A DNA stretch of 33,693 nucleotides from an uncultured bacterium (GTDB taxonomy: Bacteria; Bipolaricaulota; Bipolaricaulia; Bipolaricaulales; Bipolaricaulaceae): contig CAKZKH010000052.1 of NCBI GenBank assembly GCA_937122485.1, forward strand, positions 1-33,693, written 5' to 3'. Shown here one piece after another: positions 21,750-30,847 of the stretch. The position numbers and the translations under genes were made by a program. Below the pieces are notes generated by a model. That model was not told where the DNA came from and searched no databases. It saw only the letters and a list, made by a program, of their open reading frames with translations. Every line of letters starts with the position of its first letter. Within the stretch, counting starts at the first letter, position 1.

Positions 21750-24146
21750 TTACACCACCACCGCTGACACCACGGTGTCCCCAGGGTTCACCTCGATCAG
21801 GCGCACACCCCGCGCGTAGCGAGAAAACACGCTGACCTGGGACACCGGGAAACGAATGACCTTGCCCCGGGCCGTGGACAGCGCCACTTCGTCCTCCTCA
21901 CCCACCAGCAAGGCGGTAACCAGTTGCCCCACGTGCTCATCCAGTTTGATCCCAATCACCCCGCGTCCCCCTCGGCGTTGGATCGGGAACTCCGGAAGCT
22001 CCACCCTCTTGCCCGAGCCCAGCTCCGTGACGAACAGAAGCTTGCGCGTCTCGTCCTTGGCCAAGGAGACCAAACTCACCACCTCATCCCCTTGGGCGAG
22101 GTGGATGCCGATCACCCCTTTGGAGGGACGGCGGGTCACCCGCACCTCTTCCTCAGCGAACCGTATCGTCTGACCCCACCGTGTGGCCAGAAGCACTTGT
22201 CCGCTCCCTTGGGTTCGGGCCACGTCCACAAGGTGATCTCCTTCGGGGATGGAGTGGGCGATGATCCCCTTGGAGTGGGCATTGGCGTAGTCGGAGACGG
22301 CGTTGCGGTTGACGATGCCCTGAGCTGTGCCCAACAGGACGAACTCCGCGTCGTACCCGTCCACAGGGAGAACGGCCTTCACCTCTTCGTCCAAAGCCAT
22401 CTCCAGGAACTGACGGAGGTTCTTGCCGGCCGAGTCCCGCTCGGCCAGCTCCAGGCGGGACAGAGGCAGGCGGAACACCCTTCCCCGGTCGGTGAACACG
22501 AGGAGCTCCTGGTGGGTGTGCCCAGCGACCATGGTGCGGAGGAAGTCCCCCTCCTTGGGGCGGATGCCGATCACCCCTTTGCCCCCGCGGCTCTGGGCGC
22601 GGTAGGCCTCGCACTCCGTGGTGTTCACGTAGCCCTTGGCCGTGACGCACAGGATCACGTCCCGCTTGGGGACCTCCGGCTCGCCCAGGGCCTCCTCCCC
22701 CCCGGGGTCGACAATGCCCGTCCGCCGGGCGTCCCCGTACCGCTCAGCTATGGCTTTGAGCTCCTCCCGGATGATGTTGTCGAGCAGGGTGGGGTGGGCC
22801 AGGACCGCTTGGTACTCGGCGATTCGAGCGTTGAGCTCCCCAAGTTCCTCGTCGATCTTGCGGCGCTCCAATCGGGTGAGCTGGGAGAGCCGCATTTTCA
22901 GGACGGCGTCGGCCTGCTTGGGGGAAAGCCCGATTTCCGCGGCCAGGAGGGCCTCGGCTTGGGCCGGTTCTGCGGCCGCGCGAATGATCTCAATGACCTG
23001 ATCCAAGTTTTCCAGGGCCTTGTTGTAGCCCTCGAGGATGTGGGCCCGCTCCTGGGCGTTCTTCAGCCGGTGCTCGGTGCGGCGGCGGACCGTGGCCCGC
23101 CGGAAGTCCAGGAAGGCCTTGAGCATCCGGGGAAGGGACAGGGTGCGCGGGCTGCCGTCCTGGATGACGAGGAAGTGGCAGGAGAAGGTGCGCTCCAGGG
23201 GGGTGAGCTTGTACAGCCGCTGGAGGATGCGCTCAGGGGTGGCATCCCGCTTGAGCTCGATGACCACCCGCAAACCCTCGCGATCGGACTCGTCCCGGAG
23301 GTCGGTGACCCCCTCCAGTTCCCCGTCCTTGACTCGGGCGGCAATGGACTCGATGATGGTGGTCTTCCGGACCTGGTAGGGAATCTCCGTAATGACGATC
23401 CGGTCTTCTTCGATGAACGCCCGGCCCCGGAGGGTGAACCGCCCTTCCCCGGTGCGGTAAGCCTCCCGGATGCCTTCCCGGCCCACGATGACCCCCCCGG
23501 TGGGGAAGTCCGGGCCGGGGAGCAAGGGCAAAAGCTCATCGACTTCAGCTTGGGGATGGTCCATGAGGTACAACGTGGCCGCCACCAGCTCCCGCAGGTT
23601 GTGAGGGGGGATTTGGGTGGTCATCCCCACGGAGATGCCCCACGCCCCGTTGGCCAGCACGTGGGGGAACCGCACGGGCAGGACCTCGGGTTCCTCCAGG
23701 GAGCCGTCGAAGTTGGGGAGGAAGTCCACCGTATTCTCGTCGAGCTCATCTAAGAACTCCTGGGCGATGGGAGCCAGCCGGGCCTCGGTGTACCGCATGG
23801 CCGCGGGCTCGTCCCCATCGATGGACCCGAAGTTCCCCTGGCCGTCCACCAGGGGGTAGCGGGTGGAGAAATCCTGGGCCAACCCCACCATAGCCTCGTA
23901 CACCGCGGCGTCCCCGTGGGGGTGGAACTTACCCATCACCTCACCCACGATGCGGGCCCCTTTGCGGTGGGGCTTGCCCGGGGTGAGCCCGAGCTCCCTC
24001 ATCCCGTAAAGGATCCGCCGCTGCACCGGCTTCAGACCGTCCCGCACGTCGGGAATAGCTCGGCCGCGGATCACCGAGACGGCGTAGTCGATGTACGACT
24101 GCTCCATCTCGTCTTCGATGAAGGCGATTTCGATGCGTTCAGACAT
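21750..24146 (-). CDS. gyrA: DNA gyrase subunit A
   Basis: The product is 798 residues. It is the DNA cutting and rejoining subunit that with GyrB introduces negative supercoils. The N-terminus is classic ([20 protein letters not shown]). The active-site Tyr is Y119 in [10 protein letters not shown]. The quinolone region reads [17 protein letters not shown]: positions equal to E. coli S83 and D87 are A80 and E84. The C-terminal beta-pinwheel starts near 505 with a GyrA box QSRGGKG (518-524). A second box-like QRRGGRG (723-729) opens a later blade, and weaker echoes ([15 protein letters not shown]) open two others. gyrB is not adjacent. It sits inside an operon, 35 bases after the LolA-like gene. 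Confidence 0.97.
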   Translation of the reverse strand: MSERIEIAFIEDEMEQSYIDYAVSVIRGRAIPDVRDGLKPVQRRILYGMRELGLTPGKPHRKGARIVGEVMGKFHPHGDAAVYEAMVGLAQDFSTRYPLVDGQGNFGSIDGDEPAAMRYTEARLAPIAQEFLDELDENTVDFLPNFDGSLEEPEVLPVRFPHVLANGAWGISVGMTTQIPPHNLRELVAATLYLMDHPQAEVDELLPLLPGPDFPTGGVIVGREGIREAYRTGEGRFTLRGRAFIEEDRIVITEIPYQVRKTTIIESIAARVKDGELEGVTDLRDESDREGLRVVIELKRDATPERILQRLYKLTPLERTFSCHFLVIQDGSPRTLSLPRMLKAFLDFRRATVRRRTEHRLKNAQERAHILEGYNKALENLDQVIEIIRAAAEPAQAEALLAAEIGLSPKQADAVLKMRLSQLTRLERRKIDEELGELNARIAEYQAVLAHPTLLDNIIREELKAIAERYGDARRTGIVDPGGEEALGEPEVPKRDVILCVTAKGYVNTTECEAYRAQSRGGKGVIGIRPKEGDFLRTMVAGHTHQELLVFTDRGRVFRLPLSRLELAERDSAGKNLRQFLEMALDEEVKAVLPVDGYDAEFVLLGTAQGIVNRNAVSDYANAHSKGIIAHSIPEGDHLVDVARTQGSGQVLLATRWGQTIRFAEEEVRVTRRPSKGVIGIHLAQGDEVVSLVSLAKDETRKLLFVTELGSGKRVELPEFPIQRRGGRGVIGIKLDEHVGQLVTALLVGEEDEVALSTARGKVIRFPVSQVSVFSRYARGVRLIEVNPGDTVVSAVVV

Positions 24147-24181
24147 GGATCGCTCGATGTTACGTCAGGAAAAGCGTTTTT

Positions 24182-24913
24182 TCAACTTCGGGGCTTGCCC
24201 AGCCGGTCCGGATCAAACGCCTCGTCGGGCACAGGGACGAAGCCCACTTCCCGGATGAACAGAAAGGTCCGGTTGCCCTCGATCAATGCGTTCTCCACCA
24301 CCTGTTCCCGTACGTACACGTCCCCGTTGAAGTCCGCGTAGGCCGTGAAGCGGACCCGGTACAGGACCACGCCGGTGACCGCCAGGAGCCGCAACTCCAC
24401 CGGCCTGTTGGTGCGGGGATCCACAAGGACTACCACGGTCTGGAAGGCCACTCCAGGGTTGATGGCCCGCACTTCCAGCTCCACCTGGGGCTGGCCTTCG
24501 GCCGTTTCCGTCTCCCGGCGAGCGGTGATCCGGTAGTCCCGGGCCAGCCGTACCCCGGCGATTTGGGCCACTGCCGCATCCCCAAACGCCGCTTGCGCCC
24601 CGCTGGTCCGCAACGGGGTGGCCAGCTCCGGTTGCCAAAAGAACGTGCCCCGGGGGGTGATCAAGAACACCTGCCCGGCCAGCTCCGCCGGCTGGAGAAA
24701 CTCGATGCGCACGTAGCCCTCGCCCTGGATGTCCTTGAAGGCCAGCTTGAGCTCCGCTTCCTCCACCATCCCATCGCTCTCGGCCCGCACAAGCACCGTA
24801 AGCTGGCTGGCTTGAACGTCCAGGAACCGAACTCGATCGAGCTGTTCAAGGTCGAGCTGGGCTAGACCCACCAAACCCCAAGTGACCACAACGGCCAAAC
24901 CCCAAAGCCTCAT
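24182..24913 (-). CDS. LolA-like outer membrane lipoprotein-sorting protein (COG2834)
   Basis: The product is 243 residues. The N-terminus (MRLWGLAVVVTWGLVGLAQL) is a signal peptide. The body has the open beta-barrel pattern of LolA/LolB-like proteins: RIEFLQPAELAGQVFLI, then a Trp/Pro region (TPRGTFFWQPELATPL), LARDYRI, and paired strands ending in NRTFLFIREVGF. Members carry lipoproteins or other lipids between membranes. The ATG at 24913 has GAGGAGG upstream. It lies 14 bases after an FtsX-type permease of an ABC transporter, a common pairing for this family. This supports a lipid or lipoprotein export role and an outer membrane. Confidence 0.8.
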   Translation of the reverse strand: MRLWGLAVVVTWGLVGLAQLDLEQLDRVRFLDVQASQLTVLVRAESDGMVEEAELKLAFKDIQGEGYVRIEFLQPAELAGQVFLITPRGTFFWQPELATPLRTSGAQAAFGDAAVAQIAGVRLARDYRITARRETETAEGQPQVELEVRAINPGVAFQTVVVLVDPRTNRPVELRLLAVTGVVLYRVRFTAYADFNGDVYVREQVVENALIEGNRTFLFIREVGFVPVPDEAFDPDRLGKPRS

Positions 24914-24927
24914 GCAGTTCCTCCTCT

Positions 24928-26136
24928 TTACACAGCCCGCAGTGCCTCAGCCACGTTGAGGCGCGCGTTCTTCCACCCGGGATAAACACTGCTTGCGGCC
25001 GTGGCCAGCAGAGCAAGGAGAAAGGGAACGACCAACGTCTGAAGTCCCACAGCCACCCGAATGGGTTGGGGCATGGTGCCCCCGGGGGGGACGAAGGTCA
25101 ACCCTAGGGCGTTGAAAACCAAGCCCAAAAAGATACCGCCCATCACTCCAGCCAGCCCGCCCAGGAACCCCACAGCCATCCCTTCCAACACGAAGTTCCC
25201 AAACACCCGGCTCCAGGGGACCCCCAGGGCCCGCACCGTGGCCACCTCCCTCGTCCGTTCCAAAAAAGAGATCGTCAACACCTCCAGCACGCTGAAGAAC
25301 ACGAGGACGAAGATCGCCAGGGAGGTCAGCCCCGAGAAGGCGCGCCAAAACGTGCCGATGGACTCAAAGAACGGGCTTAGGTCTTGCCAGGTGCGGACAG
25401 AGAAGGACAACCCCGCGTCTTTGAGCCTCTGCTCCAATTGGGTTCGCACCTGGGGAGCCTCGGCAAGGTCCTCGATCCAAATGAGAACCCGCTCCACCCC
25501 CGTGGTGCGCACCAGGCGCTGGGCGAACCCCAGAGGAACCAACGCGAACCGCTCCTCGAGCTGGGCGTTGCTCAGTCGAAGCGTGCCCACCACGGTCACG
25601 GTGGAGGCGTTGAGGGTGCCGTTCACAGTGCCTGCCGCCACGTTGACCGTGTCCCCCGGGCGCAAGTTGAGCTTTCCGGCCAACCGCTCCCCCAGCACGA
25701 CTTCCCGCGCCTCGCGTTCCGCCAAGGGCCGGCCAGCCACGAGCATACAGACGTAATCGGCCATGCAGTCCTCGGGGACCACCCCCCGGGCCAGGAGCAG
25801 CGTGCTGCCCTTCTCGTTTCCGATGAGCCCCGCGAAGTTGAGCTGGGGGCTTATCCGACTCCCTTCCACGGTGCGGACAAGCCCCACCACCTTGTCCAGG
25901 TCGCTTGGGGAAATCAGGGCCTCCAATCCCGAGGCCCGCCCCTCCAGAACCCGGGCATCCCCCACCTGAAGGGCCCCGAGCTCGAGGGCCAGGGACCGCT
26001 CGGTGGACCGCAACGCCTCGGCCACGAACCCCAGCACAAACGAAAGGAGCGTAACCCCCACACCGATCACGAGCAGACTGAACAGCGTGCGCCGCCGATT
26101 GCGAAACACGTTGCGCAAAGCCAGTTTGAGGTTCAT
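24928..26136 (-). CDS. FtsX-family ABC permease, LolC/E-like (second copy)
   Basis: The product is 402 residues with four membrane helices: one at the N-terminus (RRTLFSLLVIGVGVTLLSFV) and three near the C-terminus. Between helices 1 and 2 lies a periplasmic domain of about 220 residues. The coupling region reads FLERTREVATVRALGVPWSR, the usual FtsX/MacB signature. It presumably pairs with the permease encoded upstream and the ATPase to extract lipoproteins from the inner membrane. The ATG at 26136 has GAGGA 7 bases after the preceding stop. The two permeases share layout and signature (CTDs LERTREV...RALG) and probably arose by duplication. Confidence 0.88.
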   Translation of the reverse strand: MNLKLALRNVFRNRRRTLFSLLVIGVGVTLLSFVLGFVAEALRSTERSLALELGALQVGDARVLEGRASGLEALISPSDLDKVVGLVRTVEGSRISPQLNFAGLIGNEKGSTLLLARGVVPEDCMADYVCMLVAGRPLAEREAREVVLGERLAGKLNLRPGDTVNVAAGTVNGTLNASTVTVVGTLRLSNAQLEERFALVPLGFAQRLVRTTGVERVLIWIEDLAEAPQVRTQLEQRLKDAGLSFSVRTWQDLSPFFESIGTFWRAFSGLTSLAIFVLVFFSVLEVLTISFLERTREVATVRALGVPWSRVFGNFVLEGMAVGFLGGLAGVMGGIFLGLVFNALGLTFVPPGGTMPQPIRVAVGLQTLVVPFLLALLATAASSVYPGWKNARLNVAEALRAV

Positions 26137-26143
26137 AGGGTCC

Positions 26144-27352
26144 TCACACCGTGCGCAACGCTTCCACCACCGACAAGCGGGCCATCTGCCCCGCAGGGAG
26201 AAGGGCCGACACCACGGTGGAAAGGAGGCTCACCAACAAGGGAACCCCAAAGACGAGAGGGGTGAAGTCCACCCCCAAGGTCACCGCTTGAACTGTCCCC
26301 GGGGGTCGCCAGGGGATCGCGGCCGCGTTGAACGCCAAAGAAAACGCAACACCCAGCAACAGGCCCACCAGTCCTCCAACCAAGCCCAGCCCTGCGCCCT
26401 CGAGGAGGAAGAGGCGGAACACCTCCTGCCCCAGCGTGCCCAAGGCTCTCAGCGTCCCCACCTCCCGCGTCCGCTCCAGGAAAGAAAGCGTCAGCACCTG
26501 GAGGACAATGAAGAAGACCAAGACGAATACCGCGGCGATGAGAAAACCAAACAGGAGGTCGAAGAAGCTCGCCAGCTGACGGTAGAACGGGGACAGAACG
26601 TCCCAGGTGCGCGCCTCCAGGGTGAAACCCTGGGCGGGCAGACCTCGGTCCAGCTTGCGGGCCGTGCCCCAGGTCTGCCGAAGAGAACGCAAGCCCAGCA
26701 CCACCCGGTCCACCCCCCTCGTGTTCAACAGCGTTTGGGCCAGGGAAAGAGGGACAAACACCTGCGATCGCTCGACCTCCGCGGAGGAGAACCGATAAAT
26801 CCCAACCACCTCGGCGGGGAGGACGTTGAGCGCCCCGGCGGCGGTGGTGGCCGTGAGGTTCACGAAGTCCCCGGGCCTGAGCCCCAGTTCCTCAGCCAGG
26901 ACCTGGCCCACAAGGACAGCCCCTAGATCGCTGGAGCGGAGGCCCCGCCCGCCCACCACCAGGCCGTTGTAGTCCAACACCGGGTTCTCAGGGACGACCC
27001 CCAACCCCCGCACCGTTGCCGTCCTCCGGCGAAAGGTTAGCAAGGAGGAAAACCCCAATTGAACCGTGGAGCCTCGCACCTCAGGGAACTGGGCAACCCA
27101 CCGGGTCAATAGCTCTTGGTCCTCCGGCCCGATGAGGTAACCCAACCCCTCGGAGTCGCCCTCGAACAGGGCTCGATCGGCGATCTGGATGTTGCCGTAC
27201 TGCTGGACCGTCGTTTGTTGAATCAGGGCTTTGGAGCGCTCCACAAACCCCAGGACCACCAGGGACAGGGAGCACCCCAAGCTGACGATGGCCAAAGCCA
27301 ACAAGGTCCGGCGCCGGTTGCGGCGCAGGTTACGCAGGGCGATCCGCCACAT
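26144..27352 (-). CDS. FtsX-family ABC permease, LolC/E-like (first copy)
   Basis: The product is 402 residues with the same plan as the next gene: an N-terminal helix (RRTLLALAIVSLGCSLSLVV), a large outer domain, and three C-terminal helices with FLERTREVGTLRALGTLGQE. The ATG at 27352 has GGAGAGG just before it and is preferred to an upstream in-frame start at 27403. It overlaps the ATPase gene by 23 bases. The closing sequence LSVVEALRTV resembles LNVAEALRAV of the second permease, so the two proteins are probably paralogues acting as a heterodimer. Confidence 0.88.
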   Translation of the reverse strand: MWRIALRNLRRNRRRTLLALAIVSLGCSLSLVVLGFVERSKALIQQTTVQQYGNIQIADRALFEGDSEGLGYLIGPEDQELLTRWVAQFPEVRGSTVQLGFSSLLTFRRRTATVRGLGVVPENPVLDYNGLVVGGRGLRSSDLGAVLVGQVLAEELGLRPGDFVNLTATTAAGALNVLPAEVVGIYRFSSAEVERSQVFVPLSLAQTLLNTRGVDRVVLGLRSLRQTWGTARKLDRGLPAQGFTLEARTWDVLSPFYRQLASFFDLLFGFLIAAVFVLVFFIVLQVLTLSFLERTREVGTLRALGTLGQEVFRLFLLEGAGLGLVGGLVGLLLGVAFSLAFNAAAIPWRPPGTVQAVTLGVDFTPLVFGVPLLVSLLSTVVSALLPAGQMARLSVVEALRTV

Positions 27353-28061
27353 ACCTCTCCCCTTGGATCTTTCCGTCGCGGATGTCCAGCACCCGCTGGG
27401 CATAGGGCGGGACCGCCGGGTCGTGGGTGACCACCACGAACGTGACGCAATGCTCTCCGTTGAGGTTTTGGAGCAGCCCCATGATCTGCTTGCCGGTCGT
27501 GGAGTCGAGGTTGGCCGTGGGTTCGTCGGCCAGGACCACCCGGGGCTGCGTCACCAGGGCCCGGGCGATAGCTACCCGCTGACGTTGCCCTCCCGAAAGC
27601 TCATCGGGCCGGCGGCGCCCCAACCCATCGAGGCCCACCTCCTCCAACAACGAACGTACCCGCTGCTCCCGCTCCTGGCGGCTCAAGTTGAGAAGGAGCA
27701 AGGGGTACTCCACGTTCTCTGCGGCGGTGAGCACGGGGATGAGGTTGAACGTCTGGAAAACCAGACCGATCCTTTGTCTCCTCAGAAAAGCCAAATCCCG
27801 CTCCGAGAGCTTGCTTGTGGGCTTGCCTTCGAACAGAACCTCCCCTTGACTGGGGCGGTCGATGAGGGCCAGCAAGTTCAGCAACGTGGTCTTGCCGCTC
27901 CCAGAAGGACCGTTGATGACCACAAAGTCCCCTTGGGTGGACAGGAAGTCCACCTCATCCAGGGCCTTCACCTTCTCTTTGCCCAGGGCGTAGATCTTGG
28001 AGACCTTTTGAGCTTGAAGGACCGGGTCCCCTCGGGCGTAGCAGAAACCTTGACCGTTCAT
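27330..28061 (-). CDS. ABC transporter ATPase, LolD/MacB type
   Basis: The product is 243 residues. Walker A is GPSGSGKTTLLN, the Q-loop VFQTFNLIPVLTA, the signature LSGGQRQRVAIARAL, Walker B VVLADEPTANLDS and the switch His VVTHDP. The LIPVLTAAENVEYPLLL stretch is typical of the LolD/MacB group. It powers the two FtsX-type permeases encoded after it. The ATG at 28061 has GGAAGG 5 bases upstream. A C-terminal tail beyond LDIRDGKI is short and overlaps the next gene. It heads the long minus-strand unit running to 18577. Confidence 0.94.
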   Translation of the reverse strand: MNGQGFCYARGDPVLQAQKVSKIYALGKEKVKALDEVDFLSTQGDFVVINGPSGSGKTTLLNLLALIDRPSQGEVLFEGKPTSKLSERDLAFLRRQRIGLVFQTFNLIPVLTAAENVEYPLLLLNLSRQEREQRVRSLLEEVGLDGLGRRRPDELSGGQRQRVAIARALVTQPRVVLADEPTANLDSTTGKQIMGLLQNLNGEHCVTFVVVTHDPAVPPYAQRVLDIRDGKIQGERYVADRPA

Positions 28062-28109
28062 GACTGCCTTCCTAGCGGAGAAGCTGCCGCTTCGAGTTCA
28101 TCGGCGTTC

Positions 28110-28115
28110 ATTATA
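28110..28115 (-). promoter_or_regulatory. candidate -10 box of the lipoprotein-sorting/gyrA operon
   Basis: A perfect TATAAT on the minus strand lies 48 bases before the ATPase start. No consensus -35 is found at 16-18 bases. It sits in the 95-base region between the divergent ATPase and membrane-methyltransferase genes and probably drives the whole operon. Confidence 0.5.
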
Positions 28116-28156
28116 CGGGCTGGCCTTGGCCCCACCCTTTCGGGTACGTTGGACCC

Positions 28157-29908
28157 GTGCGTCGGGTCTTCGTGAGCGTCGCCTTGGGGCTGGTGGGGGC
28201 TGGCCTGTTTGCCACCATCTTGGCCCTGATCGGTCCGGGAGCTGTTGCGGCCCAATTGCGAGCCCTGGGCTGGGCGGGCTTCCTGGCGATGGGGGCCAAC
28301 GACCTGTTGGCCACGGCGTTCTGGGTTCTGAGTTGGGGCGTGCTCCTCCGGGGGTACGGGGTTCGTTTGGGGTGGGGGCAAGTGGCCGGGGCCAGCGCCG
28401 CAGGCTTCGCCCTGTCCTACTTGACCCCTGTGGCCTACGTGGGAGGGGAGCCGGTGCGGGCTTGGCTTGTCACGACCAAGTCCGGCCGATCCTGGACCAC
28501 CGCCTTCGCCTCCCTGTTCGTGGACCGGCTCCTCGCGGGGGTGTGTCTTGTCCTGTTTGCCCTCCTCGGGGGCGGGGCACTCCTCAGCTCCAATCTCTTG
28601 GCTCCCCAAGCCAAGGTTCAAGTGGGATTGGCCTTGTTCCTCGTGACCCTGGCCGTGGCCCTGGGGCTCCTCAGCTTTGCCCGCAACTACGGCTGGCTTT
28701 CCCGAATCGTGGCAGCCCTGGGCAGGCTGAGAAAGACGTGGAGCAAACCCCAACGGTGGGCCGAGCGGATTCGTCAAATGGAAAGCGAAGTGTACCTCGC
28801 GTTCTCCCGCAACTGGGCCACCACCGCGCTGGCCTTTCTTCTCCAGCTGCTCAGCTTTGTCTGCACCTACTTGCGGCCCCAGATCTTCTTCTACTTCGCG
28901 GAGGGGCGGCTGTTCTCTTTTCCCCAGTTGGCAGCGTACTTCAACCTTAATGCCATCCTCACCACGGTCCTGTGGCTCACTCCCGCCGGCTTAGGGACCG
29001 CCGAGGGTGGCCGCATTGGAATCCTTGGGCTGGTGGGCATCGTCCCGGCCACGGCCCTGGCCTTTTCCCTCACAGTGCGGTTCTTGGAGCTCCTGGTGGT
29101 GGGGTGCGGCCTCCTTTACCTGTTCCGGGAGGGGGTTATCCGGCTCACCCTCCCTGCCCAGGCCAGAGCTCGGCCCAAGGCCTTTTGGGCCACTGTGCGC
29201 GGCGCCTTGGAAGTGGGCAGTCTGTGGGTGTACGGGTACGTCCTGCCCACCCGGTACCTACCCCGCCTGTTCGCTTGGCGGTACCGCCGCCCGGATCCCT
29301 GGGATTACGCCTCCAGCCCGTACGAGAAGGTCAAGTACGGGCGAAAGTTGGCGATCCTGCCGCGAAAGCCCAACCCAGAGGATCCCCCCTACGCCCGGGC
29401 TTTGGACGTGGGGTGTGGAGAGGGGTTTTTCTCCGCGCTGCTGGCCGAGCGCGGGGCAGCCCGCCACGTCGTGGGCCTGGACTTTGCCCCCCCAGCCCTG
29501 GAGCGAGCCCGCGCCCGCTGGGCCCACCTCAAGCAACTGGAGTTCGTCCTCATGGATGCGTCCAAGGAACTCCCCGACGGGCAGTTCGACCTCGTGGTGT
29601 GCTCGGAAGTCCTGTACTACCTGGGGAGAGGAAACCTGCGCAAGCTGGCCCACCGAATTGCCTCCCGGGTGGCCGTGGGGGGACATGTCGTCCTAGTGAG
29701 CGCCTGGCCGGCTGGGCGGGTGATCCACCGCCCGTTTGTGAAGCTACCGGGGTTTTGCGTGGTGGAGGAGCACGTGGAACTGGACTCCCGCCGTCCTTAT
29801 CTCATCACGTGCCTGGAACGAAGGTTGGAAGCGGACGGGCCGGGGCGGTGTACAGGGCGTAGAGCTCCGTTGAACGGACAAAGCTGGCCAGGAACTTACC
29901 GTTGGTGA
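28157..29908 (+). CDS. LPG-synthase-type membrane domain fused to NodS-like methyltransferase
   Basis: The product is 583 residues. Residues 1-330 hold about eight membrane helices of the lysylphosphatidylglycerol synthase TM / UPF0104 type, with the landmarks SYLTPVAYVGGEPVRAWLV (about 91-109), FVDRLLAGV and LTPAGLGTAEGG (about 275-286). Such domains are proposed flippases or glycolipid-handling proteins. Residues 380-552 are a class I SAM methyltransferase: a NodS-like lead-in (DPWDYASSPYEKVKYGRKLA), motif I LDVGCGEGFFS (416-426), then VVGLDFAPPALERARARW and DLVVCSEVLYYLG. The last 31 residues look unconserved and overlap the deacetylase gene by 104 bases. The GTG at 28157 has no clear Shine-Dalgarno; TACGTT 7 bases upstream may be a -10 box. 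The fusion and the facing PIG-L gene suggest work on a membrane sugar lipid. Confidence 0.82.
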   Translation: MRRVFVSVALGLVGAGLFATILALIGPGAVAAQLRALGWAGFLAMGANDLLATAFWVLSWGVLLRGYGVRLGWGQVAGASAAGFALSYLTPVAYVGGEPVRAWLVTTKSGRSWTTAFASLFVDRLLAGVCLVLFALLGGGALLSSNLLAPQAKVQVGLALFLVTLAVALGLLSFARNYGWLSRIVAALGRLRKTWSKPQRWAERIRQMESEVYLAFSRNWATTALAFLLQLLSFVCTYLRPQIFFYFAEGRLFSFPQLAAYFNLNAILTTVLWLTPAGLGTAEGGRIGILGLVGIVPATALAFSLTVRFLELLVVGCGLLYLFREGVIRLTLPAQARARPKAFWATVRGALEVGSLWVYGYVLPTRYLPRLFAWRYRRPDPWDYASSPYEKVKYGRKLAILPRKPNPEDPPYARALDVGCGEGFFSALLAERGAARHVVGLDFAPPALERARARWAHLKQLEFVLMDASKELPDGQFDLVVCSEVLYYLGRGNLRKLAHRIASRVAVGGHVVLVSAWPAGRVIHRPFVKLPGFCVVEEHVELDSRRPYLITCLERRLEADGPGRCTGRRAPLNGQSWPGTYRW

Positions 29909-30782
29909 CCCGTTGGGAGGAGTAGGCGCGCACCGCCGCCAACTTCAGCTTCACCAGCTCGGGGGTCAGCTCCTTGGTACGCCAGGTCCACTGCCCCAAG
30001 GTGGGGGGAGGGTCGAGCTGGAGGGCCACGTTGAGGCGCCGGGGGCTGGGCCAACTGGGGGCGTGAACCAAGTACAGGCGCATCTCCGGGCTCTCCTCAA
30101 GCCCGGCCTTGAGGACAGCGGCCACCGTAAACTGCACCGAGGCCCGATGGTCGGGGTGACCGTCCTCCGGGTGGGGTAGGTACACCACCGTAGGAGAGAA
30201 CGCCTTCATGATCTCGGCGAGGACATCGGTGAGGGTCTCCCCTGTGTAGGGAGCCCCGGGGCGGTAGCTGTTGGTGTAGAAGGCGGCCTGGGCCTTGGTG
30301 AACGGGCTCCGATACACCTCCTTCCAGTTCTTGTTCGTGAGGGAAGAGAGGCCTTGGTCGGGGAAGCCCAGAAACAGGGCGTGGTTTTTGGGGAGCCCCA
30401 ACACACGCAGGGCATTCACGGCCTCCTTTTGGCGACGGTACCCCAGGGCCCGGTAGTCCACAGCCCGGTGAAGGGGGTTGCCCGTGAGAAGACGTTTGGC
30501 CGCGCTGTTGGCGTCCCCATTGGTCAGGAACACCACCAGGACCTGGCTCTTGTGCTCAAGAAGCCGAGCGATTGTGCCCCCCAAGGCCAGCACCTCGTCG
30601 TCCGGATGAGGAGCCACGATAAGGACGCGCTGCACGCCCTGCTGGGGAAGGGGCACTTCCCCCCGGGGCGGGGCGGGAATCCACCACACCCCCAACGTGG
30701 GATGGGGCACCCCGGGTACCAACCCCAGACCCACGAAAGCCAGCAGCGGAACCCCCCACACCCACCGTCTCACTCGCCGCAT
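29805..30782 (-). CDS. membrane-anchored PIG-L family deacetylase
   Basis: The product is 325 residues. The N-terminus (MRRVRRWVWGVPLLAFVGLG) is a signal anchor with positive charges first, suggesting the domain faces outward. The zinc motifs are APHPDDE (58-63, here H59-P-D-D-E63) and HPEDGHPDH (204-212). PIG-L/LmbE enzymes remove N-acetyl groups from GlcNAc-containing lipids and small sugars. The ATG at 30782 lies 7 bases after a strong -10 box and has only AGGG before it, so the mRNA is probably leaderless. Its 3' end overlaps the methyltransferase fusion gene by 104 bases. Confidence 0.9.
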   Translation of the reverse strand: MRRVRRWVWGVPLLAFVGLGLVPGVPHPTLGVWWIPAPPRGEVPLPQQGVQRVLIVAPHPDDEVLALGGTIARLLEHKSQVLVVFLTNGDANSAAKRLLTGNPLHRAVDYRALGYRRQKEAVNALRVLGLPKNHALFLGFPDQGLSSLTNKNWKEVYRSPFTKAQAAFYTNSYRPGAPYTGETLTDVLAEIMKAFSPTVVYLPHPEDGHPDHRASVQFTVAAVLKAGLEESPEMRLYLVHAPSWPSPRRLNVALQLDPPPTLGQWTWRTKELTPELVKLKLAAVRAYSSQRVTNGKFLASFVRSTELYALYTAPARPLPTFVPGT

Positions 30783-30789
30783 GGCCCTG

Positions 30790-30818
30790 TATATACACCT
30801 CAGGGACCTCCCAGGCAA
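30790..30818 (-). promoter_or_regulatory. promoter of the PIG-L gene, leaderless type
   Basis: On the minus strand TTGCCT (30818-30813), a 17-base spacer and TATATA (30795-30790) are followed after 7 bases by the ATG at 30782. Both hexamers are close to consensus and spacing is ideal. Confidence 0.65.
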
Positions 30819-30832
30819 CAGGCGAGCGCCGC

Positions 30833-30838
30833 TATATC
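30833..30838 (+). promoter_or_regulatory. candidate -10 box of the ROK gene
   Basis: TATATC ends 9 bases before the GTG at 30848, and no Shine-Dalgarno is present. No good -35 is visible. The arrangement again suggests a leaderless or near-leaderless mRNA. Confidence 0.4.
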
Positions 30839-30847
30839 ATCGCCCCC

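Noticed and set aside
20364-21767. 467-codon open frame on the plus strand
   Set aside because: It is antisense to tyrS and lpdA, and the true genes show every family motif.
21924-23753. 609-codon open frame on the plus strand
   Set aside because: It is the antisense shadow of gyrA, produced by high GC content. The translation is rich in Gly, Pro, His and Asp with no domain.
28116-28156. Classical -35/-10 promoter for the membrane methyltransferase gene
   Set aside because: TTGGCC and TACGTT are 13 bases apart, too close, and no other pair has good spacing.
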